Origin: an uncultured Erysipelotrichaceae bacterium | GTDB lineage: Bacteria > Bacillota_I > Bacilli_A > Erysipelotrichales > Coprobacillaceae | DNA: 28,550 nt | Assembly (NCBI GenBank): GCA_900538465.1 | Contig: UPXV01000031.1 | Span: 1 to 28,550, forward strand | Direction: 5' to 3' | Shown here: positions 8,259-15,869 of the stretch, piece after piece | Numbering within the stretch: the stretch's first letter is position 1 | Layout of the letters: every line of letters begins with the position of its first letter | Made by a program: the position numbers and the translations under genes | Notes under the pieces: generated by a model | What the model saw: only the letters and a program-made list of their open reading frames with translations | What the model was told of the DNA's origin: nothing | Databases searched by the model: none

Positions 8259-8287
8259 CACTTATATTTTTCAAATAAAGGTAATTA

Positions 8288-8296
8288 TGTTACTAT
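8288..8296 (+). promoter_or_regulatory. Extended -10 promoter for the AlkD-like gene
   Basis: TG-T-TACTAT at 8288-8296 precedes the AlkD-like gene by about 40 bases, with a weak -35-like TTTCAA upstream. Confidence 0.45.
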
Positions 8297-8336
8297 ATGA
8301 GTAATAAAGAAATATTCTTAAACAAGGAGAAAAATC

Positions 8337-9047
8337 ATGACAAGTCAAGATATTATAGAAGAATTAAAACAAGAATCATCAAAAAAATATAAAGCAAATG
8401 TTATAAAGATGGGAATTCCTGAAGAAAATAGTATAGGTGTTCCTACATCACAATTAAGAACAATAGCTAAAGAAATTGGAAAATCAAATGAAATGGCTTA
8501 TGAATTATGGAAGAGTGGTTATCATGATGCAAAATTATTAGCTGTTTTGGTATTTGAAGTGAAGAAGTTATCTTTTAAGGATATTGATCAATTGATGGAT
8601 GATGTTATTTCTTGGGATTTATGTAATTTTATAAGTAAACAAATGATTATGAAAAGAAAAGATTATGATGATTTTATTGAACAATGGATTGATTCAAATC
8701 ATGTATATAAAAAACGGGCAGCGTTTGTTTTAATTGGAAGTGCAGTGATTAAAAATAAAACTATTACTCATGATACATTAAATCAATATTTATATCTTAT
8801 TCAAACTCATCTAGATTATGATCATGAACATGTTAAAAAAGCTGTATCATATGCATTAAGAGAAATTGGTAAAAAGGATTTTGAATATAATGAAAAGGTT
8901 TTATTGATGGTGGATGAAATGTTACAAACGCAAAATAAAACACAAGTTTGGATTGCTAGAGATGTGAAAAAGGAATTAGAGAATGTTGTTGAAGCAAAGG
9001 GTAGAGAACGTCTGATTTCATGTCAATCAAAGATGGGAGAATCTTAA
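8337..9047 (+). CDS. AlkD-like DNA alkylation repair protein (HEAT-repeat glycosylase)
   Basis: Member of the AlkC/AlkD HEAT-like repeat family (236 aa), which excises positively charged alkylated bases (3-methyladenine, 7-methylguanine) without base flipping. Visible family features: SWDLCNF in the second third (Trp and Asp of the catalytic cleft), the basic helix VYKKRAAFV, YALREIGKK and a C-terminal aromatic segment TQVWIARDVKKEL. Length is typical. RBS AAGGAG is seven bases upstream of ATG 8337. The stop overlaps the next gene start, which suggests coupled expression with a SAP-domain protein. Confidence 0.85.
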   Translation: MTSQDIIEELKQESSKKYKANVIKMGIPEENSIGVPTSQLRTIAKEIGKSNEMAYELWKSGYHDAKLLAVLVFEVKKLSFKDIDQLMDDVISWDLCNFISKQMIMKRKDYDDFIEQWIDSNHVYKKRAAFVLIGSAVIKNKTITHDTLNQYLYLIQTHLDYDHEHVKKAVSYALREIGKKDFEYNEKVLLMVDEMLQTQNKTQVWIARDVKKELENVVEAKGRERLISCQSKMGES

Positions 9048-9661
9048 TGATGATAGACGATAATCAACAACGACCACAACTTGATAAGATATTGGACAGT
9101 CAAACTTTTCTTAATTACTATTATTTAAAAGAAAAATTGGTTGATTTCTGTAAACAAAATGGTTTACCAACTTTAGGAAACAAAGTTGACATCACAAAGC
9201 GAATTGTTTATTTTCTTGATACTGGTGAAATTTTATCTTCTTCAAAGCCTGTGAAAAAAACGATTGCTGTAGATAATATTTGTGAAGAAAGTTTGATTGA
9301 AGAAAATTTTAAATGTAGTGAAAAACATCGAGCTTTCTTTAAAGAAAAGATAGGTAAATCATTTTCATTTCAAGTTCCTTTTCAAAAATGGTTAAAAGCA
9401 AATGCAGGGAAAACATATCAAGATGCGATTAATGCCTATTATCAGATTCAAGAAGAAAAGAAAATAAAGAAAACAACTATTGATAAGCAGTTTGAATACA
9501 ATACTTATATCCGAGATTTTTTTAATGACAATCAAGGAAAGACATTACAAGAGGCAATTCTTTGTTGGAAATATAAAAAATCTAAAACTGGTCATCATCA
9601 ATATGAAAAAGATGATTTAAAGGTACTTATCAAAAATGAAGATAATATATCATTTGATTAG
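9047..9661 (+). CDS. SAP-domain / DUF6434 protein
   Basis: 204 aa, soluble, strongly basic. An N-terminal SAP-like helix-extended loop-helix (around KLVDFCKQNGLPTLGNKVDI) is followed by a DUF6434-type module (KHRAFFKEKIGKSFSFQVPF...KWLKANAGKTYQDAI). A second, similar segment follows near the C-terminus (YIRDFFNDNQGKTLQEAI). SAP motifs bind AT-rich DNA. The start is ATG 9047, which overlaps the preceding stop (TAATG) with GGGAGA at 9035-9040 as ribosome site; an ATG at 9020 lies inside the upstream gene and is less likely. Coupling to an AlkD-like gene suggests a DNA-related role, but the function is unknown. Confidence 0.75.
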   Translation: MMIDDNQQRPQLDKILDSQTFLNYYYLKEKLVDFCKQNGLPTLGNKVDITKRIVYFLDTGEILSSSKPVKKTIAVDNICEESLIEENFKCSEKHRAFFKEKIGKSFSFQVPFQKWLKANAGKTYQDAINAYYQIQEEKKIKKTTIDKQFEYNTYIRDFFNDNQGKTLQEAILCWKYKKSKTGHHQYEKDDLKVLIKNEDNISFD

Positions 9662-9694
9662 CTTAAAATTATGATATTTATATAAAAAATACGA

Positions 9695-9741
9695 TATAAT
9701 AAAAAAGAAATCTCCTTTAGAATAATAATGAAAGGGGATTT
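9695..9741 (+). promoter_or_regulatory. -10 box and 5' hairpin that sequesters the ribosome site of the SGNH gene
   Basis: A consensus TATAAT (9695-9700) is followed by an 11-bp hairpin, AAATCTCCTTT (9708-9718) with AAAGGGGATTT (9731-9741), whose 3' arm contains the AAAGGGGA ribosome site for ATG 9747. With transcription starting near 9707 the hairpin would sit at the very 5' end of the mRNA. The T run after the stem means it could instead act as terminator for the upstream pair of genes. Confidence 0.5.
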
Positions 9742-9746
9742 TTTAC

Positions 9747-10481
9747 ATGAAAAAACATAAAACATTATGGGTTGGTATGATTTGTGCATCAGTTCCCATC
9801 CTAATAACAATATTTCTTATTGTTTTTGTCTTTGGACAAGTAGGAAAAATGGGAGAAAAAGAAATTCTCCATAAAACCCAAAACTATGAACAATTATCTC
9901 AAGATTCTTTAAAAGAAACAACTGTTTTCTTTGGTGATTCTATTACAGAATTATGTCCTGTTGAAGATTTATATGCGACATATACAAGAAAGACAGGAAT
10001 ACCAGTTATCAATCGAGGTATCAGTGCTGAAACAACCAATTCAATGCTTAAACGAATCGAAAAGACTGTTCTAGTGATGAAACCTAAAAATTTAGTGATG
10101 TTAATGGGGATTAATGATATTGCTGCAAAAGTAGATAATCAACAGATTGTCAACAATATCAAACAAATGATAACTTTAACCAAACAACAAAGTCCTAAGA
10201 CACATATTATTTTGCAAGCAGTTTACCCTATTAATAAAACTGATCGTGAGTCTTTATTTGATAAGTTTCAATTAAGAGATAGAGATAATCATACAATTGA
10301 TGAGTTAAACGAAATGTTAGAATCTGCAGCCAAAGAAGAAAAGATTACTTTTTTAAATGTAAATTCATACTTAATGGATAAAAATAAAGAGTTAAAGAAG
10401 GAATACACTTTTGATGGATTACATCCTAATATGCAAGGGTATTTAGCAATTAGAGATGCAATATTAAAGGTTTTAGATTAA
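9747..10481 (+). CDS. Membrane-anchored SGNH/GDSL hydrolase
   Basis: 244 aa esterase/acylhydrolase of the SGNH superfamily. A signal anchor spans about residues 8-30 (basic start, long hydrophobic run), so the catalytic domain is probably outside the membrane. Catalytic blocks: FFGDSI (nucleophile Ser65), block II GISAET, GIND with Asn123, and DGLHP with Asp223 and His226. This arrangement resembles cell-surface GDSL lipases and carbohydrate O-acyl esterases; the substrate is unknown. It converges with, and overlaps by four bases, the AraC-family gene on the other strand. Translation may be tuned by the 5' hairpin. Confidence 0.85.
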   Translation: MKKHKTLWVGMICASVPILITIFLIVFVFGQVGKMGEKEILHKTQNYEQLSQDSLKETTVFFGDSITELCPVEDLYATYTRKTGIPVINRGISAETTNSMLKRIEKTVLVMKPKNLVMLMGINDIAAKVDNQQIVNNIKQMITLTKQQSPKTHIILQAVYPINKTDRESLFDKFQLRDRDNHTIDELNEMLESAAKEEKITFLNVNSYLMDKNKELKKEYTFDGLHPNMQGYLAIRDAILKVLD

Positions 10482-11641
10482 TAATCCTTTAGATGGGATT
10501 GTTGATATTGTTTAGGAGTCATGTGTTTATATTTTTTAAAGATTTGAATGAAATTACTTTGTGAACTATAATTCAATAAACAACTGATTTCAATATGACT
10601 TTTATTCGTAAATAACAATAAACGGGCAGCTTCATCTGCCTTTTTTCTTTGAATATAATGCGTCATTGTTTCACCAATTTCTTTTTTAAAAGCTGCAGAA
10701 AGATAACTTTCAGATAAACCTGTATGTTCAACCAAATGGGATAAAGAAATCTTATCATAGAGATGAGTATCTATATAATGAATACATTTATAGACATGTA
10801 AAGAATAATGATCTTTTTTAGTTTCATTTAATTGATGATAAAAATCATAAATAGATTGTTGAAATAAAGTAATTAATTCTTGAATATTAGTAATATGCGA
10901 AAGTTTATTTAAAGTAGCATCTGACAAAGAAAAAGCCAATTCACTAGAAACACCTTCTTGAATATTAATACGTGTAATTAGTGTTATAAAACTGACAACT
11001 TTATAAATGAAATCTTGTAGAATATTTTGAGTCAAAAGTTGCGTATCTTTGATATCTATTTGATTAAGCAATGCTTTTACTTTATAAAAATGTCCATCTT
11101 GATAAGCTTTTAATAAAGATTGTTCAAAATGATAATAATCAGGTGTTTCCTGAGTCATTCGACGATGTGTCAAAATATCGTCTTTTTTCTTTGCTTGCTT
11201 AGATTGAATATAATCTACATGGATAGATTGTAATGGTAAATATTCATGACAAATCATTTCATATAACATTTTCACAAAATTTTGAAAAGCCATAAAATGT
11301 AGGGATGCAATATGAGAACGAATCATTGATTCAGGGACAATCTTTGTCCAACTTTTAGGAAGTGTTTGATTTGGATTTTGTAAATCATTTAAAATACAGG
11401 CACAAACAATTGTATATTTTTTGTTTTCGTAAGTCACTTGTATTCTTGCATAAGCAATATTATGATCATAAACCAAAATATGGACCTGATAGTGAGTCAT
11501 TGTAAAGACATCATCTAAGAATTTGCGAATATCAATAACGGTTATTTTGGGATGAATTAATTGATAATTTTCATCAAAGATGACACATGGAATATGCAAT
11601 GTGTTGTAAAGTTCATCAATAATTGAAATAAATGCTTTCAT
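10478..11641 (-). CDS. AraC-family transcriptional regulator
   Basis: 387 aa DNA-binding regulator. The last ~100 residues form the double helix-turn-helix of the AraC family: IDTHLYDKISLSHLVEHTGL for the first motif and the family signature LNYSSQSNFIQIFKKYKHMTP for the second. The N-terminal ~280 residues are a sensory region without a recognised domain, soluble. RBS AAGGAG lies upstream of the start at 11641. It is transcribed divergently from the heptad-repeat protein gene, its likely target. It is a clear paralogue of the regulator at 17215-18360, with the same IPxxIxDxxYQLxxP start and IDTHLYxK motif. Confidence 0.9.
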   Translation of the reverse strand: MKAFISIIDELYNTLHIPCVIFDENYQLIHPKITVIDIRKFLDDVFTMTHYQVHILVYDHNIAYARIQVTYENKKYTIVCACILNDLQNPNQTLPKSWTKIVPESMIRSHIASLHFMAFQNFVKMLYEMICHEYLPLQSIHVDYIQSKQAKKKDDILTHRRMTQETPDYYHFEQSLLKAYQDGHFYKVKALLNQIDIKDTQLLTQNILQDFIYKVVSFITLITRINIQEGVSSELAFSLSDATLNKLSHITNIQELITLFQQSIYDFYHQLNETKKDHYSLHVYKCIHYIDTHLYDKISLSHLVEHTGLSESYLSAAFKKEIGETMTHYIQRKKADEAARLLLFTNKSHIEISCLLNYSSQSNFIQIFKKYKHMTPKQYQQSHLKDY

Positions 11642-11740
11642 AAAAACTCCTTAAATAATAATAAAATTTTAATATAGACAGTAAAAAATAAATAAAAATT
11701 GAACAAATATTATTATATACTAAATGCGTTGAGAAAACAA

Positions 11741-11754
11741 TGTAAACACTTACA
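11741..11754. promoter_or_regulatory. cre-like or regulator dyad
   Basis: TGTAAACACTTACA is a near-perfect dyad (TGTAA...TTACA) that resembles a CcpA cre site, except that the central CG is not kept in full. It lies 24 bp before the heptad-repeat gene in the divergent region with the AraC gene. Confidence 0.4.
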
Positions 11755-11777
11755 AATGAAAAGAAAGGGGAAAAAAC

Positions 11778-13265
11778 ATGGGATTGAGTAAGAAAAAGAA
11801 AATAATTTTAGGAGGTGCAACTACTGCTATATTAGTTGTTGGATGTTTATCTGGAGGAGGAATGATTTTAGGTACACTTCAAGATGGTGCACATCAGTTA
11901 AATAGTGGAGCAGGTGCCCTACAAGAAGGTGCTAAGAAAATTATGGATGGAACGACAGCCTTAAAAGATGGAAGTCATGGATTGTATACAGGGTTAGATC
12001 AATATACACAAGGTGTGAGTGCTATTGGGCAAGGAGCAAGTCAATTAAATTTAGGAATGGAAAAATACACAGGAGCTGTTTCTTTATTAAAACAAGGAGC
12101 AGATGGCTTATATAGTGGTGTTTATGGTTATACTGGCGCAATAGAAGGAATGCATAGTGGAATTGCAGTATTAGATCAAGGTGCTGATGTTTTATCTCAA
12201 GGAACAACGGGCTTATCAGAAGGAACAACAGAATTGAGTGATGGAACTGAAGTCTTATATAGTGGGATGAAAGTTTTAAATGATCATTCTGATGCTTTGT
12301 TAGTAGCACCTGATATGATGGTTGATGGATTGAATCAATTGAAGAGTGGGTTGTCTGTGGTTCCAAGTGAAGCACAAGTCAAACAATTAACTGGAGGATC
12401 TACGGTCGTTAATGAATCAATAGGTCGATTAGCAAAAGGAGCAAGTTATGTTGATGGGGCAGTTGGTATATTACAAAATACTTATGATAGTCATTTGAAA
12501 AGTTATCCACAGTTATTTGAATTTATCAAGACATTAAAAGAAAATCCAATGCAAGCAATGATGATGGAAGATTCAGATAAAATGTTAGCTGCTATTGTTG
12601 GTGGTTACGTTACAACAAATACTCTTTTACAAGGAAATGGACAAGATGTCCCTCAATTGAAAGAGGCTACATCAGCATTATCAAATGGTCTTTCAACAAT
12701 AGAAGATAAATATACACTTATTAATCAAGGCATCCAAAGTATGTCAGCTTTACCACAAGCAGCTCAAAAGATGGGGCGAGGGATTGATGGTATGATTGGT
12801 GTTATTCAAGAACAAAAGTCTGGTATTGTTGATTATGTCAATGGTGTTCAAACTGCATATCAAGGGACAGAAGTGTTATATAATGGTGCTAAGGAACTAA
12901 AAAATGGAACAACAACATTAAATCAAGGGACTCAAAAATTAACAAGTGGGATTCATGAACTTTACAATGGATCTTCAAAGTTAAAAGAAGCTGGAAATCC
13001 ATTAAAAGATGGAACATTTGCTTTGATGTCAGGTTTAACGAAATTAGATCAGACAAGCACACCTTTATTAACAGGTATGAATACTTTATATCAAGGTGTT
13101 CAAAAATTAGATCAAATCAAAACAAATTTATTAAAAGGTGCTTTAACACTCAAAGATGGAAATTCAGGTGTAAAAGATGCTATGAATGGATTATATGAAG
13201 GTATTAAGACATTAAAAAATGGAACAAACCAACTATATTCAAGTGTTGGTGGTAAGAAGAAATAA
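11778..13265 (+). CDS. Secreted/anchored protein with X-X-X-Leu-X-X-Gly heptad repeats
   Basis: 495 aa. After a basic start, a hydrophobic segment (about residues 8-32) acts as signal peptide or anchor; VVGC at residues 20-23 is a possible lipobox. The rest is dominated by glycine-spaced heptads of the kind L-x-x-G-x-x-x (e.g. ALQEGAKKIMDGTTALKDG), in two blocks of about residues 35-165 and 345-490, flanking a less repetitive middle. Such repeats (TIGR03057 type) occur in the extracellular parts of YhgE/Pip-like proteins and form long helical, coiled-coil-like rods. The role is unknown: a surface or envelope structural protein is likely. The gene is monocistronic, ends with a terminator and diverges from an AraC regulator. 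RBS AAAGGGG. Confidence 0.8.
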   Translation: MGLSKKKKIILGGATTAILVVGCLSGGGMILGTLQDGAHQLNSGAGALQEGAKKIMDGTTALKDGSHGLYTGLDQYTQGVSAIGQGASQLNLGMEKYTGAVSLLKQGADGLYSGVYGYTGAIEGMHSGIAVLDQGADVLSQGTTGLSEGTTELSDGTEVLYSGMKVLNDHSDALLVAPDMMVDGLNQLKSGLSVVPSEAQVKQLTGGSTVVNESIGRLAKGASYVDGAVGILQNTYDSHLKSYPQLFEFIKTLKENPMQAMMMEDSDKMLAAIVGGYVTTNTLLQGNGQDVPQLKEATSALSNGLSTIEDKYTLINQGIQSMSALPQAAQKMGRGIDGMIGVIQEQKSGIVDYVNGVQTAYQGTEVLYNGAKELKNGTTTLNQGTQKLTSGIHELYNGSSKLKEAGNPLKDGTFALMSGLTKLDQTSTPLLTGMNTLYQGVQKLDQIKTNLLKGALTLKDGNSGVKDAMNGLYEGIKTLKNGTNQLYSSVGGKKK

Positions 13266-13287
13266 CTCTCGTCATTGAGAGTTTTTT
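13264..13287 (+). terminator. Intrinsic terminator after the heptad-repeat gene
   Basis: AACTCTC (13264-13270) pairs with GAGAGTT (13277-13283), followed by T residues. Confidence 0.85.
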
Positions 13288-13381
13288 CTTAAAATCTTAA
13301 GAATCTAATATAAAGATAAAAAATATGATAAAAACAAGAGAAATACTTTGTTAAACTATAGACACAAAGGAGGAATGATAT

Positions 13382-14470
13382 ATGTTAGGTATTGCATTAT
13401 ATCCAGATAAAACAAATTTAAAAGATGATCAAGACTATCTTATAAAAGCTAAAAAATATGGTTATCATAGAGTTTTTATGAGTATGTTACAAATAGATAG
13501 AGATGATCCTAAAAAATCTATTCGTCGTTTAAAAGAAAGTATTGCATTTGCTAATGAATTGAATATGGAAGTCACACTTGATATTCATCCAATGGTTTTT
13601 CAATTTTTAAAAATGAAAGAAGATGATTTAAGTTATTTTTCTCAATTAGGAGTCAAAACAATAAGATTAGATAGTGGTTATGATGGAAAAGTAGAAGCTA
13701 TGATGACACATAACCCTTATCATATCAATATTGAAGTGAATATGAGTAATGAAACAAATTATCTTGATTTGATTCATTCTTATCATCCTTATCGTCAAGC
13801 TTTAACAGGTTCACATAATTTTTATCCGCAAAGATATACGGGTTTATCATTAGAAGCATTTAAACGTTGTAGTCAAAAATTTATGGATTATCATATTTCT
13901 AGTGCAGCTTTTTTAACATCACAACATGCCTCTGTTTCACCTTGGCCTATTTCTGAAGGATTATGTACATTAGAAATGCACCGAGATTTACCAATAGATG
14001 TTCAAGCGCGACATATGAAGATGTTAGGGATGGTGGATGATTGGTTTATTGGAAATGCATATGCGAGTGATGAAGAATTAAAAGCTGTCAGTGAGATTTA
14101 TCAATCACAAATAGATATTTTACATATTGAATTATTTGAGGGTGTGACTGAATTAGAAAAAGAAATGTTATTGAAATATCATCAAATTTATCGTGGTGAT
14201 GCTTCTGAATATGTGATTCGTTCTTCTAAAAATAGAGAACGTTATTATAAACAAGATTTACCTGCTCATGGAAAAAGAAATATTCATCGTGGAGATATCT
14301 TGATTTTAAATGAAAATTATGGACAATATAAAGCAGAGGTACAGATTTCTTTAATGGATCGTTCTTATGATCCGAGAATTAATGTTGTAGGACATATTTT
14401 AGAAGAAGAAATGATTTTAATTGACTGTTTAAAACCATTTCAAAGTTTTCAATTTGAAATAAAGGAGTAA
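13382..14470 (+). CDS. mupG: MupG-like protein (DUF871), TIM-barrel 6-phospho-muramidase family
   Basis: 362 aa, soluble. The opening LGIALYPDKT, the barrel segments YHRVFMSMLQI and EVTLDIHPMV, and the C-terminal cyclophilin-like part (HRGDILILNENYG) fit DUF871. Its characterised member, S. aureus MupG, hydrolyses MurNAc-6P-GlcNAc taken up by a PTS during cell-wall recycling. RBS AAAGGAGG is eight bases upstream of ATG 13382. A ROK kinase follows four bases after the stop, so the two work together. No MurQ etherase, MurP permease or MurR-type regulator is next to it, so another 6-phospho-disaccharide may be the substrate here. Confidence 0.85.
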   Translation: MLGIALYPDKTNLKDDQDYLIKAKKYGYHRVFMSMLQIDRDDPKKSIRRLKESIAFANELNMEVTLDIHPMVFQFLKMKEDDLSYFSQLGVKTIRLDSGYDGKVEAMMTHNPYHINIEVNMSNETNYLDLIHSYHPYRQALTGSHNFYPQRYTGLSLEAFKRCSQKFMDYHISSAAFLTSQHASVSPWPISEGLCTLEMHRDLPIDVQARHMKMLGMVDDWFIGNAYASDEELKAVSEIYQSQIDILHIELFEGVTELEKEMLLKYHQIYRGDASEYVIRSSKNRERYYKQDLPAHGKRNIHRGDILILNENYGQYKAEVQISLMDRSYDPRINVVGHILEEEMILIDCLKPFQSFQFEIKE

Positions 14471-14474
14471 ACTT

Positions 14475-15371
14475 ATGAAATATTATGCAGGTATTGATAT
14501 TGGTGGAACAAGAATAAAAATGGGGATTATCAATCAACTTGGAGAAGTGATTGTTAATGAAAATGAAGAAACAAAAAAAGAAAAGTTAGAACTCTTCTCT
14601 CAAATTGATCATTTTATAAAAAGACATCCTTATGAAATTGAAGGAGTTGGATTAAGTACACCAGGTGTAATCAAGAGTGATGGATATGCGCAAACCAGTG
14701 GAGCTATTCATTGTTTTTTAAACTGTTATGTACAACAAGAATTAGAAGTTTTTTTACAATTACCTGTTATTGTTGAAAATGATGCAAAGTCAGCAGCTAT
14801 GGCAGAAAAATGGATAGGAACAGCAAAAGATGAAGATTCATTTGCCTGTTTAACATTAGGAACAGCTGTTGGTGGTGCGATTTATATGAATGGCCAATTG
14901 GTAAGAGGACTTGGTGGTTTAGCAGGAGAATTTGGAGTTGCTTTATCAAGTTTACAGCCTGGTGATTATAATGAACATTCCTTTTCTTATCATGCAGCGA
15001 CGGTTGCTGGACTATGTCGTGAGTATAGTTATAGTGTTAAAGAAAGAGTTTTAGATGCAAGAGTCATCATTGAACGAAGTCAACAAGGTGATGCAGTTGC
15101 AAAACAATGTTTATCTCATTTTTATCATGCTGTGGCAGTATTATTTGTCAATATTGCAGTCATGATTGCTCCTGAAGTGATTATTGTTGGTGGAGGAATC
15201 AGTGAAAATCAAGAAGTTATGGAAGCTATCAAGGAAGAATATCAGAATATTTGTAAGGATTATCATGTTTTAAGCTTAGTAGAAATGCCTCGTATTTTAA
15301 CTTGTCAGTTAAAAAATGATGCAGGTATGATTGGTGCTGTTTATTCCTTTTTAAGAAGATATAAAAAATAA
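14475..15371 (+). CDS. ROK-family sugar kinase
   Basis: 298 aa, ASKHA-fold kinase using ATP to phosphorylate a sugar. The phosphate-1 motif is GIDIGGTRIKMG near the N-terminus. The catalytic Asp lies in VENDAKSAAMAEKW, and the adenosine-motif region is VGGGISEN. The Zn-binding CxCGxxGCxE motif of many ROK kinases and repressors is absent, as in beta-glucoside kinase-like members. No helix-turn-helix domain precedes it, so it is an enzyme rather than a NagC-type repressor. Paired with the MupG-like gene, it may phosphorylate the free sugar released by that hydrolase (glucose or GlcNAc). Confidence 0.85.
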   Translation: MKYYAGIDIGGTRIKMGIINQLGEVIVNENEETKKEKLELFSQIDHFIKRHPYEIEGVGLSTPGVIKSDGYAQTSGAIHCFLNCYVQQELEVFLQLPVIVENDAKSAAMAEKWIGTAKDEDSFACLTLGTAVGGAIYMNGQLVRGLGGLAGEFGVALSSLQPGDYNEHSFSYHAATVAGLCREYSYSVKERVLDARVIIERSQQGDAVAKQCLSHFYHAVAVLFVNIAVMIAPEVIIVGGGISENQEVMEAIKEEYQNICKDYHVLSLVEMPRILTCQLKNDAGMIGAVYSFLRRYKK

Positions 15372-15379
15372 ATAATGGG

Positions 15380-15418
15380 AACTCTATATAAGAAATTGTA
15401 TATAGAGTTTTATTTTTT
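15380..15418 (+). terminator. Intrinsic terminator after the ROK kinase gene
   Basis: AACTCTATATA (15380-15390) pairs with TATATAGAGTT (15399-15409), 11 bp, with a T-rich tail. Confidence 0.9.
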
Positions 15419-15461
15419 AAAAGTTTGATTTCGCTGTTTATTATAATGTGTTCACTGGTTT

Positions 15462-15569
15462 ATGAGTCTTTTGACAGATTGGATTATTAGAATAGATGGA
15501 ATGATTATGATGGTGAGCTTACTTGTTGTTACTTATAGTACAGCTAAATTTAAGAAAGATGAATCATAA
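15462..15569 (+). CDS. Possible 35-aa membrane peptide (doubtful)
   Basis: A short open frame with a hydrophobic centre (MIMMVSLLVVTYSTA) and a charged end (KFKKDES) follows a consensus-like TATAAT at 15442-15447. There is no convincing ribosome site before ATG 15462 or the internal ATGs. Shape and location next to type I toxin loci would fit a toxin-like peptide or a gene remnant. Weak support. Confidence 0.2.
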   Translation: MSLLTDWIIRIDGMIMMVSLLVVTYSTAKFKKDES

Positions 15570-15641
15570 ATGCTGATATGCAAAATTGAGTAGAATGTAT
15601 CTTTAGTTTTAAGGGATAATCATTTTGTGAGTTGGGAATAC

Positions 15642-15670
15642 TTGAAAAGGCATAATGAATATGCTATTAT
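15642..15670 (+). promoter_or_regulatory. Antisense RNA promoter, copy 1
   Basis: TTGAAA (15642-15647), 17-bp spacer, TATTAT (15665-15670). It is a strong sigma-A promoter pointing into the 3' end of the toxin gene on the other strand, with no open frame of its own worth translating. Confidence 0.7.
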
Positions 15671-15676
15671 AGTTTT

Positions 15677-15753
15677 GTAAGTTTATAGTAACCTATTGAA
15701 AGAGTGTGTATTCACACCCAAAACAAAACCAGGAGCTGGCACTCCTGGTTTTT
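15677..15753 (+). ncRNA. Predicted antitoxin RNA, copy 1 (about 77 nt)
   Basis: From the predicted start near 15677 to the terminator at 15725-15753. It forms a small hairpin, GTGTG (15704-15708)/CACAC (15713-15717) with loop TATT. Within it GTGTATTCAC (15706-15715) repeats, with one difference, GCGTATTCAC (15870-15879) at the toxin start region. The RNA could therefore pair over ten bases (one G-U) with the mRNA between the Shine-Dalgarno site and the start codon. This matches the convergent RNA II design of the par/Fst system of enterococci. Confidence 0.6.
15725..15753. terminator. Bidirectional terminator shared by toxin mRNA and antisense RNA, copy 1
   Basis: AAAACCAGGAG pairs with CTCCTGGTTTT around a six-base loop (CTGGCA), 11 bp. 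T-rich on the plus strand and TTTTGTTTT on the minus strand, so it can end both convergent transcripts. Confidence 0.85.
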
Positions 15754-15755
15754 GG

Positions 15756-15869
15756 CTATTCACCATGCTTTTTGCATCCGTCTAACCATTTGCAGATCAT
15801 TTCAATACAAAGATTGACAATGACACCAGCCATAACGGCAGCCAAGAAGTTTATAATAACCTCTATCAT
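15756..15869 (-). CDS. Fst-like type I toxin peptide, copy 1 (37 aa)
   Basis: A 37-residue peptide: short acidic start (MIEV), a single membrane segment (IINFLAAVMAGVIVNL), then IEMICKWLDG and a charged tail KKHGE. One transmembrane helix followed by a WLD-type polar end is the layout of Fst/par and related membrane-acting type I toxins. Translation signals are excellent: GGAGGAGGTG at 15877-15886 (minus strand), seven bases before the ATG at 15869. An extended -10, TGTTATAAT (15915-15923, minus strand), would start an mRNA near 15908. The 5' leader folds TCACC/GGTGA and CCAC/GTGG around the ribosome site, which would limit translation. Ends before the shared terminator. The peptide is identical in copy 2. 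Confidence 0.7.
   Translation of the reverse strand: MIEVIINFLAAVMAGVIVNLCIEMICKWLDGCKKHGE

Noticed and set aside
10482..10510. Terminator between the SGNH and AraC genes
   Set aside because: AATCC/GGATT is only a five-base stem without a T run on either strand.
12022..12375. 117-codon minus-strand frame
   Set aside because: Antisense to the heptad-repeat gene; its His/Leu-rich sequence is a by-product of the repetitive codons on the other strand.
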